NCBI GenBank assembly: GCA_030606635.1
Contig: JAUWGA010000013.1
Location: 1 to 17,533 of the forward strand
DNA length: 17,533 bases
Direction: 5' to 3'
Source: Methanosarcinales archaeon
GTDB lineage: Archaea; Halobacteriota; Methanosarcinia; Methanosarcinales; Methanogasteraceae
The position numbers and the translations under genes are program-made. This document shows, one piece after another, positions 6,076 to 11,546 of the stretch; position 1 is the stretch's first letter; each line of letters starts with the position of its first letter. The notes under the pieces were generated by a model. The model was not told the DNA's origin, did no database searches, and was given only the letters and a program-made list of their open reading frames with translations.

Positions 6076-6347
6076 TAATCAAGGTAAAAGCATTCGCAAG
6101 ATTCAGAGAGGCATTCGGAAAGGAACAGGACATCGAACTGGATGGAACCGCCACCGTGATGGATCTGCTCACCGAGTTGTGCGCACCGCACGACGCGCAT
6201 GACATGATATTCGACGAATCCGGCATGATCAAGAAGTATGTGAACATACTGGTAAACGGAAGGCATATCCAGTCCTTAAGCGGGATTAAGACCGAACTTG
6301 CGGGTGGCGACGAGGTTGCGATATTCCCTCCGGTGGCAGGTGGTTAG
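6072..6347 (+). CDS. moaD: MoaD/ThiS-family sulfur carrier protein with C-terminal Gly-Gly
   Basis: A 91-residue beta-grasp protein that begins IIKVKAFARFREAFGKEQDI and ends with the hallmark DEVAIFPPVAGG, so the C-terminal Gly-Gly is present for adenylation and thiocarboxylation by an E1-like enzyme. Residues TVMDLLTELC and VNILVNGRHIQ fit the family. Because moaE follows directly, molybdopterin synthase small subunit is the default name. Because it also sits directly behind ycaO-tfuA, and TfuA acts on a thiocarboxylated carrier, it may serve both routes. Start ATG overlaps the tfuA stop (ATGA); the moaE ATG begins one base after its stop. Confidence 0.92.
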   Translation: MIIKVKAFARFREAFGKEQDIELDGTATVMDLLTELCAPHDAHDMIFDESGMIKKYVNILVNGRHIQSLSGIKTELAGGDEVAIFPPVAGG

Positions 6348-6348
6348 G

Positions 6349-6741
6349 ATGATTGAGATTACAGAAGAGGATTTCAAGATCGGTGAGCTGATCAGGAAGG
6401 CGAAGCACCCGGATGCAGGCGCGGTCGTCACATTCCTTGGCATCGTACGGGACGACGAGATCGTTGGCATGGAGATCGAGGCGTATACTGAACTTGCCAT
6501 GCAGGAACTCGGGCGGATACGAGACGAGGCACTCGGGCAGTTCGACCTGACCTCGCTTGACATCATCCACCGCACAGGAACGCTTGCTGTGAGTGATAAC
6601 ATACTGCTCATCGTGTGCGGCGCCCCGCACCGGAAGGATGCGTTTGCTGCATGTGAGTACGTGATCGACGAGCTGAAAGAACGGGTGCCGTTGTGGAAGA
6701 AGGAACTATCAGAGGACGGCGGGAGATGGGTCGATGGATGA
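6349..6741 (+). CDS. moaE: Molybdopterin synthase catalytic subunit MoaE
   Basis: A 130-residue MoaE, the large subunit of molybdopterin synthase, which adds two sulfurs from thiocarboxylated MoaD to precursor Z. Motifs: GAVVTFLGIVRDD (24-36), EIEAYTELAMQEL (42-54), HRTGTLAVSD (74-83), APHRKDAFAACEYVIDELK (92-110) and ERVPLWKKELSEDGGRWVDG (111-130). The conserved lysines (K110 and K117-K118) and the PxWKKE motif are intact. An upstream start at 6298 lies inside moaD and is not needed; the ATG at 6349 follows the moaD stop TAG by one base with a GTGG-type site before it. The end overlaps cutA by eight bases. Confidence 0.93.
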   Translation: MIEITEEDFKIGELIRKAKHPDAGAVVTFLGIVRDDEIVGMEIEAYTELAMQELGRIRDEALGQFDLTSLDIIHRTGTLAVSDNILLIVCGAPHRKDAFAACEYVIDELKERVPLWKKELSEDGGRWVDG

Positions 6742-7045
6742 ATCGGTCGTGATCCTCTGCACGGCACCGCCCGACCGATCAGAAGAGATAGCAAAAGCTC
6801 TTATCGAGGATTCGCTTGCAGCATGTGTGAACATTTCAGGGGTCAAATCGTATTTCAGGTGGGAAGGGGAATCGTGTGCCGAAAAAGAGGATTTGTTGAT
6901 CATCAAAACAAGAAAAGAGAGAATGAAGGAGATTATTTCGAAGATAACCGAACTGCACAGTTACGAGGTTCCTGAGATCATCGCTCTTCCGATAATCGGA
7001 GGATATGACAGGTATCTGGAATGGGTCGGGGAGGCGACGAGATGA
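6734..7045 (+). CDS. cutA: CutA1 divalent-cation tolerance protein
   Basis: A 103-residue CutA: CTAPPDRSEEIAKALIEDSL then AACVN near the front, YFRWEGE in the centre, and ELHSYEVPEIIALPIIGGYD then RYLEWV at the end. These are the classic CutA1 signatures of a trimeric ferredoxin-like fold. The family was first linked to copper tolerance, but its cellular role is still unclear. It sits between moaE and fdhD with overlaps on both sides, so it belongs to the same transcript. A link to metal supply for the cofactor enzymes is only a suggestion from position. Confidence 0.93.
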   Translation: MDESVVILCTAPPDRSEEIAKALIEDSLAACVNISGVKSYFRWEGESCAEKEDLLIIKTRKERMKEIISKITELHSYEVPEIIALPIIGGYDRYLEWVGEATR

Positions 7046-7725
7046 GCGTCTGTGAGTCGCCTGCAACTCGCGTGGACCTCGAGTGCGTGACAGAGACCCT
7101 CGATGACGTCTGCATCGAGGAATCTTTCCGGATATACTTGAACAACGAGTTCATCGGCGAGTTGGTCGCAACCCCCTACCAACTCGAGGAACTGGGAGCA
7201 GGACATGTCGTCTGCGAAGGGCTCGCATCCGGCGTTTCCGGCGTGCAGGTATCAGGGGACGAGATACGCGTGCACGCAGAGACGCCAGACGAGAAGTGCA
7301 CGACTAAATCTTCCGTTACAATCGAAAAAGAGCATATTCGTGAGGTCATGGATTCGGTCATCTCTGAAATCTGGGAAAGAACAGGGGGGGCGCACTGTTC
7401 TGTTCTCTTCTCTGACGGAAGACTGATTGCAAGGAGCGAAGACATAGGAAGGCATAATACTGTTGATAAAGTCGTAGGATACGCCATTCTTAAGAATATA
7501 GATCTATCCACGTGCGTTTTAGGATGCAGCGGCAGGCAACCGGCAATGATGGTATCGAAAGTCGCCAATGCCGGCATCCCGATCGTGATATCGAGATCTG
7601 CCCCGACCGATAAGGGAATTCGCACTGCGGATCTGGCAGGAGTGACGCTGATATGCTTTGCAAGGGAGAATAGGTTCACGGTTTATGCTCACCCCGACCG
7701 AATCATACTGCATCAAGGATTGTGA
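7042..7725 (+). CDS. fdhD: FdhD-family sulfurtransferase, accessory factor of formate dehydrogenase
   Basis: A 227-residue FdhD/NarQ-family protein. The family moves sulfur from a cysteine desulfurase onto the molybdenum or tungsten bis-pterin cofactor of formate dehydrogenase. Seen here: LVATPYQLEELGAGHVVCEG (42-61), RTGGAHCSVLFSDGRL (113-128), SEDIGRHNTVDKVVGYAIL (132-150), then GCSGRQPAMMVSKVANAGIP (161-180) and IVISRSAPTDKGIRTADLAG (181-200). The CxxC loop that bacterial members carry before the RTGG motif is not evident: that stretch reads DEKCTTKSSVTIE with one cysteine (C86). Start ATG at 7042 overlaps the cutA stop (ATGA). No formate dehydrogenase gene is in the window. Confidence 0.9.
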   Translation: MSVCESPATRVDLECVTETLDDVCIEESFRIYLNNEFIGELVATPYQLEELGAGHVVCEGLASGVSGVQVSGDEIRVHAETPDEKCTTKSSVTIEKEHIREVMDSVISEIWERTGGAHCSVLFSDGRLIARSEDIGRHNTVDKVVGYAILKNIDLSTCVLGCSGRQPAMMVSKVANAGIPIVISRSAPTDKGIRTADLAGVTLICFARENRFTVYAHPDRIILHQGL

Positions 7726-7730
7726 GGACT

Positions 7731-8465
7731 ATGATGACAAGAGAGAGATACGACAGGCAGATACCGCTACTTGGGGCGGATGGACAGGAGCGGGTCAGGG
7801 ATGCAAGCGTCTTTATCGCAGGCGCCGGCGGACTCGGCTCTCCATCGGCAATCTATCTTGCGGCAGCAGGCATCGGCAGGATCACAATCGCGGACTTCGA
7901 TACCGTCGATCCGAGCAATCTGAACCGGCAGATCCTGCACTGGAGCGACGACGTTTCGCGGATGAAGATCGATTCTGCCAGGGAAAAACTGGAAAAAATC
8001 AATCCCGATGTCGAAATAGATGTCATATCAGAGAAGATTGATGAAAATAATGTCTCCAAACTCGTTGGCGGCTCTGACCTGATCGTTGACGCAATGGATA
8101 ACTTTCGTGCAAGATACCTGCTTAATAAGGCGGCGATAGCAAGGAACATCCCGCTCTTCCATGGGGCGGTTCACGGGTTTGTCGGGCAGGCAACAACCGT
8201 GATCCCGGGAGAAACGGCATGTCTGAGGTGTATATTCCCAAACAATCCGCCAGAAGGCGTTTTCCCAATCATCGGCGCGACCTGCGGCGTTGTGGCAAGC
8301 ATCCAGGTGACTGAGGTTCTGAAATATATCACATGCACCGGAACACTCGCAACGAACAGACTCCTCTTCTGGAATGGGGCAGATACAACGATGAGTGAGA
8401 TACCGGTCGAGCGAGATCCGGGATGCGCTGATTGTAAAGGCACGGGGGTGACTAGATATGAGTAA
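7731..8465 (+). CDS. E1-like ThiF/MoeB/HesA adenylyltransferase
   Basis: A 244-residue E1-like enzyme that would adenylate the C-terminal Gly of a sulfur carrier such as the protein at 6072-6347. Motifs: RYDRQIPLLG (6-15), nucleotide-binding GAGGLGSPSAIYLAAAGIG (31-49), DFDTVDPSNLNRQILH (55-70) with the key Asp and Arg, and VDAMDNFRARYLLN (119-132). The zinc ligands are C164-x2-C167 (CLRC) and C232-x2-C235 (CADC). C185 in IIGATCGVVAS is in the region where ThiF-type enzymes place their reactive cysteine. There is no rhodanese domain. ATG at 7731 or 7734 is likely; GAGG at 7724-7727 suits 7734 slightly better. MoeB and ThiF cannot be told apart from sequence alone. Confidence 0.9.
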   Translation: MMTRERYDRQIPLLGADGQERVRDASVFIAGAGGLGSPSAIYLAAAGIGRITIADFDTVDPSNLNRQILHWSDDVSRMKIDSAREKLEKINPDVEIDVISEKIDENNVSKLVGGSDLIVDAMDNFRARYLLNKAAIARNIPLFHGAVHGFVGQATTVIPGETACLRCIFPNNPPEGVFPIIGATCGVVASIQVTEVLKYITCTGTLATNRLLFWNGADTTMSEIPVERDPGCADCKGTGVTRYE

Positions 8466-8907
8466 CGCTCTCTTCCTGCTGGGGTGTCCGGAATCTCCAG
8501 TCCAGACCGCAATTGCACTCTATCTTGCAAACGGGCTCAAGAGGGATAATATTGACGTGACAGTCGCGGGGACAAAGGCTGCTATCGCTCTTCTGAAGGT
8601 CTCCGATCCGGAAGGGAATTACGTTAGAAAAACGGTCGATCTGGACTCTTGTATAGAAAATCTCGCTGAAAAGAAGGTGGACTTCGATCTCTGTTTCGTA
8701 TTTGTGCGCAACGATGCCGGAATATCGTACCTCTCAACCTTGAGCAGCATATCGGACGCAAAACTCTTTGCGATCGTCTTTGGAAGAGATGCGGATGCGC
8801 TTGCGTCGATGATCGATTTTGAATGCGAGAAAATCGTTTATAAAACCGGTCACAACCCGGTTCCACTGAAGAAGCGCATAGATCGGGTGATGAAATGGGA
8901 TGCATAG
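8458..8907 (+). CDS. DUF1890 protein, methanogen-associated
   Basis: A 149-residue protein starting MSNALFLLGCPESPVQTAIA, with LYLANGLKRDNIDVTVAGTK next and VADPE-like KVSDPEGNYV after. I recognise this as DUF1890, a family found almost only in methane-metabolising archaea and without a known function. The N-terminus has a Rossmann-like look (strand, GCPESP loop, helix, then VTVAGT), and the loop cysteine (C10) is a candidate functional residue. It overlaps the E1 gene by eight bases and the DUF1894 gene by 13, so the order E1, DUF1890, DUF1894 is tightly coupled. Its presence at the end of a sulfur-transfer operon suggests a linked task, which is inference. Confidence 0.85.
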   Translation: MSNALFLLGCPESPVQTAIALYLANGLKRDNIDVTVAGTKAAIALLKVSDPEGNYVRKTVDLDSCIENLAEKKVDFDLCFVFVRNDAGISYLSTLSSISDAKLFAIVFGRDADALASMIDFECEKIVYKTGHNPVPLKKRIDRVMKWDA

Positions 8908-9173
8908 AACAGATGAAATACGAGGTCCTCCTTAAGAATACGTCATTTAAGGAGTGCAGGGAATACGTTGCGAAGAATTTTAAGGAAGTTTATAAGGTCA
9001 AACCCGGTTACAAGATGTTTGATGTCTACCTGATCGGAGTTCCACCAATATCAATCGGGGTTGACGGCGATGATGTGATCTTTCCGTATACCAAGCCGTG
9101 TTACGGCACGTTTCTCCTGCGGATACGCTCAGAAGAGGAGATCGAGTCACTCAGGAAGGGAGAAGTGCCGTAG
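8895..9173 (+). CDS. DUF1894 protein, methanogen-associated
   Basis: A 92-residue protein with MGCIEQMKYEVLLKNTSFKE at the start, the segment VKPGYKMFDVYLIGVPPISI, then GVDGDDVIFPYTKPCYGTF. This is the DUF1894 pattern, another small family restricted in my knowledge to methanogens and their relatives and often next to DUF1890. Cysteines at 3, 20 and in KPCYG (about residue 70) are noteworthy in this context. It overlaps DUF1890 by 13 bp and is the last gene of the run. The following 55 nt are AT-rich with several T tracts, where transcription probably ends. Confidence 0.87.
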   Translation: MGCIEQMKYEVLLKNTSFKECREYVAKNFKEVYKVKPGYKMFDVYLIGVPPISIGVDGDDVIFPYTKPCYGTFLLRIRSEEEIESLRKGEVP

Positions 9174-9231
9174 CGTTATTATATTGACTTTATTATATTT
9201 ACCGATTTATCATAATTCACACATCCGCTAC
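9174..9231 (+). terminator. AT-rich T-tract region, probable end of the sulfur operon
   Basis: Directly after the DUF1894 stop the sequence turns AT-rich (GTTATTATATTGACTTTATT and on), with several short T runs and no stem. Archaeal termination often needs only T-rich tracts. The next recognisable sequence is a broken gene. Confidence 0.35.
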
Positions 9232-9502
9232 ACCGAGGCGACAGAACTATCAGGCGGGCAGCGCCAGCGTTCTTTTGATCGCAAGAGCGCTCGTAAACGA
9301 CCCGTCGATCATTCTCGCGGGCGAGCCAACCGGAAATCTCGACACAAAGACCGGAGATGAGATCATGAAGATATTTGAGGACATGATCAAGGATGGGCGC
9401 ACCATCATCATGATCACGCACGATCCTGAGATTGCGGCTCATGCTGACAGGATCGTTGCCGTGAAGGATGGGCTGCTTGTGGATGGGAATATGAACAATT
9501 GA
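9232..9502 (+). pseudogene. 3' fragment of a LolD/MacB-type ABC transporter ATPase
   Basis: The fragment begins inside the ABC signature (ELSGGQRQR) and continues LLIARALVNDPSIILAGEPT and GNLDTKTGDEIM to the switch histidine (IIMITHDPEIA) and a stop at 9502. The Walker A half is missing altogether. The frame changes between the signature and LLIARAL (near 9268-9271). The Walker B region reads LAGEPTGNLD where functional relatives have LADEPTGNLD, so the metal-binding aspartate is lost as well. Three independent defects make this a dead remnant of a lipoprotein-release or macrolide-type exporter ATPase. No permease gene is nearby. Confidence 0.85.
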
Positions 9503-9525
9503 AAACAACCAAAAGGTGTATCAAC

Positions 9526-10185
9526 ATGGAAAAGAACGACAGCATCAGCGTACACGACGAACACGCATCCGAATACGACCGAGAGGCTCGTGAAACCGGG
9601 TGGTTCGGTCCCGAAGTGGTCTTCGGCCTCTGTTTTGAGTATGTAAGCCCCCATGAGCGCCTGCTTGATATCTGAATAGGTACCGGGCTTGGTTCCATAC
9701 CATTTGCCAGAGTGGGTCTGGAGGTATTCGGAATCGACGGATCTGCAGAGATGCTTGAGATCTGTAGATCAAAGGATTTTGCAGATGATTTGAGGGAGTT
9801 CGATCTGCGAGGGATGCCGCTTCCATATTCTGATGGCTCCTTCGACGATGTGATCTGCTGCGGCGTTTTCCACCTCATTGGTGATCTGGAGCCGATCTTT
9901 AAAGAGGTTTTCCGGGTTATCAAACCAGGAGGGATATTCGCTTTCAACGTCTTAGCGCAAACCTCGGAAAAAGAAGGGGAGGTTGTCAGCCATAGTCAGG
10001 GCTATTCTGAGATCATAAGTGATTGGAATGTACCAGTCTTCATGCATAGCGGCGAGTACATCGAGAAACTTTTGCAGGGCTCTGGGTTTGACCGGTTGAA
10101 GGAGCTTAAGTTTCTGGTGCGCGGTCTGCATGAAGGTATCGACGATCTTGCTTGCGCGTATGTGACCCGTAGAACCGTTGTTTGA
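9526..10185 (+). pseudogene. Class I SAM methyltransferase with one in-frame TGA
   Basis: A single frame runs from ATG 9526 (AAGGTG nine bases before it) to TGA 10185 and would encode 219 residues plus one internal TGA at codon 50 (9673-9675). The break falls in SAM motif I: LLDI-stop-IGTGLGS, where the family has glycine (GGA to TGA is one base change). Everything around it is intact: HDEHASEYDREARETGWFGP in front, then VFGIDGSAEMLEICR, LPYSDGSFDDVICCGVFH and VIKPGGIFAFNVLA after. A restart at the GTG at 9712 would lack motif I. I call it a recent pseudogene. Recoding is the alternative and is treated in the findings. Confidence 0.75.
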
Positions 10186-10274
10186 TATTCCTTATCGAAA
10201 TTGAGGATGGCAGAAGTCGGAACACATAAGCCCAATTGTAATGGGCGGATCCATCTAAAACAGGAGGAAGAAAG

Positions 10275-10916
10275 ATGCCAAAAAGAATAGAATCCCATGA
10301 AGAAGCGATCTCAGGCATAGAGAACGCACGACAATATGCGGAAATGGCTGAAAACCATAGAAATATTATGTATGGAAGCTTCCTAGATCATATCAAATCT
10401 CTTGGCGTGAAGGGAAGGAGATATCTTGAAGTTGGTGCGGGAACTGGTGTCCTGGCTGCTATGATTGCTGAAGACAACCCTGATGTGCATATCACTGCGG
10501 TTGAGATCTCGTCTGGTATGGTTACGGTTGCTCGGGAATATATCGAGGAGGAAAAACTCGAGGATAGGGTACGTTTCGTCGCTATGGATGCGGCGGATGA
10601 CGTGATGATGGAGGGACTTGGTGAATTCGATTTGGTTTATTCCACTCTTGCAATGCATCACTGGAAAGACGCAGAAAAAGTCATCGGCAATCTTTTGAAG
10701 GCTGTTGGGGCTGGAGGGGTATTATTCATACATGACCTGAGAAGAGTCTGGTGGTTGTATTACTTACCATTCCGCGGTAGCGGATTTATTGCTTCAATCA
10801 GGGCTGCGTATATGCCAGATGAGATCAAAACCATCTTTCAGAGATTGGACATAAACCGATATGAAATCAAGAGAAGATTTCCATATTTTATGCACTCAAT
10901 AATTGTGAGGAAATGA
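10275..10916 (+). CDS. Class I SAM-dependent methyltransferase
   Basis: A 213-residue Rossmann-fold methyltransferase. Motif I is YLEVGAGTGVLAAMIA (50-65), the acidic motif II residue lies in ITAVEISSGM (73-82), motif III is VRFVAMDAAD (99-108), and motif IV is EFDLVYSTLAMHHWKD (117-132), followed by VGAGGVLFIHDLRR. This is the Methyltransf_11/25 type; the substrate cannot be told. The C-terminal part (WWLYYLPFRGSGFIASIRAA) is hydrophobic and aromatic, so it may bind a lipid or quinone-like substrate or contact a membrane. GGAGG lies eight bases before the ATG. It follows a broken methyltransferase of a different subtype and is not an obvious duplicate of it. Confidence 0.88.
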   Translation: MPKRIESHEEAISGIENARQYAEMAENHRNIMYGSFLDHIKSLGVKGRRYLEVGAGTGVLAAMIAEDNPDVHITAVEISSGMVTVAREYIEEEKLEDRVRFVAMDAADDVMMEGLGEFDLVYSTLAMHHWKDAEKVIGNLLKAVGAGGVLFIHDLRRVWWLYYLPFRGSGFIASIRAAYMPDEIKTIFQRLDINRYEIKRRFPYFMHSIIVRK

Positions 10917-11056
10917 AGGCAAGCATCAACCCTGGCAGCGTGCTTGCGTTTGCTTCGGGTTCATCTGGACATCTCTGGCACCCCGCAAACACGGCGGAGG
11001 CGCCCGGGTGAACTCTGCACGTATCAAAAGAAACGCGAAATAAGGGGGTATCAGCG

Positions 11057-11218
11057 ATGGAATCGGGGTGTGAATCCTGTAAATGGCACAGTTACGCGGA
11101 AAGAAAGCCGGGCTCACTGATCAGCAAGCTCTGGCGATGGCATACGAAGTGGTGTCCCGGCTGGAAGGCGTATCAGGAAGAACTGGCTAAACGCGGGGAA
11201 GAGTCGGGTGGCTTTTGA
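11057..11218 (+). CDS. Small CxxC protein of 53 residues
   Basis: A 53-residue ORF: MESGCESCKWHSYAERKPGS then LISKLWRWHTKWCPGWKAYQ and an acidic tail. Cysteines C5-x2-C8 and H29-x3-C33 could bind one zinc. The AGGGGGT site six bases before the ATG and the dense pattern of Trp, His and Cys argue that it is real. I believe similar small 'C-x2-C-K-W ... W-R-W-H-T-x-W-C-P-G-W' proteins occur as hypothetical proteins in methanogens, but I cannot confirm that here. Function unknown; a metal-binding or RNA-binding role would fit its size. Confidence 0.65.
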   Translation: MESGCESCKWHSYAERKPGSLISKLWRWHTKWCPGWKAYQEELAKRGEESGGF

Positions 11219-11285
11219 GTTCCGAGCTTTCAGGAGGTAACCGCACACCAGTTGATGAACCATTGCCGCGTGACTTGAGGACGGC

Positions 11286-11475
11286 TCAATCTTGTTTACG
11301 GTGCGCAACAGTAAACCCTCTCTGGATGCCTTCGGCGATGCTCCGCATTAACACGGGTAGCGCCCTTGCGAGGGAGAGCCTCATTTCGTCTTCGGGTCTC
11401 TGCCGGTCGAAGTCGATCGGAACGAAGGCAACGTGCGGCGGCAGGGTGGAAAATATCCTTGCGCAGGCGTAGAGA
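11286..11475 (-). pseudogene. 3' remnant of an unidentified minus-strand gene
   Basis: A minus-strand frame gives a protein-like tail of about 60 residues: ARIFSTLPPHVAFVPIDFDR, then QRPEDEMRLSLARALPVLMR and SIAEGIQRGFTVAHRKQD before TGA (11286-11288). It has no start: a TGA lies just upstream in frame near 11477, where the NACHT promoter begins. I cannot name the family. It reads as a gene truncated when the neighbouring unit arrived, but could be chance. Apart from this, 11219-11546 holds only the NACHT promoter. Confidence 0.35.
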
Positions 11476-11490
11476 AGTCACAAAGCAAAG

Positions 11491-11499
11491 TATTATATC
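11491..11499 (+). promoter_or_regulatory. TATA box of the NACHT gene
   Basis: TATTATATC, about 55 nt before the ATG at 11547. Initiation near 11521 would leave a 26-nt leader with GGGTGAT (11534-11540) six bases before the start. Confidence 0.5.
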
Positions 11500-11546
11500 G
11501 ATATCACATCAACATAAACCCTGTTAATCCATCGGGTGATTTGGTC

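Noticed and set aside
10230..10246. Hairpin GCCCA-attgtaa-TGGGC before the methyltransferase at 10275
   Set aside because: The stem is only 5 bp, no T tract follows, and no relation to a start or stop is clear; likely chance.
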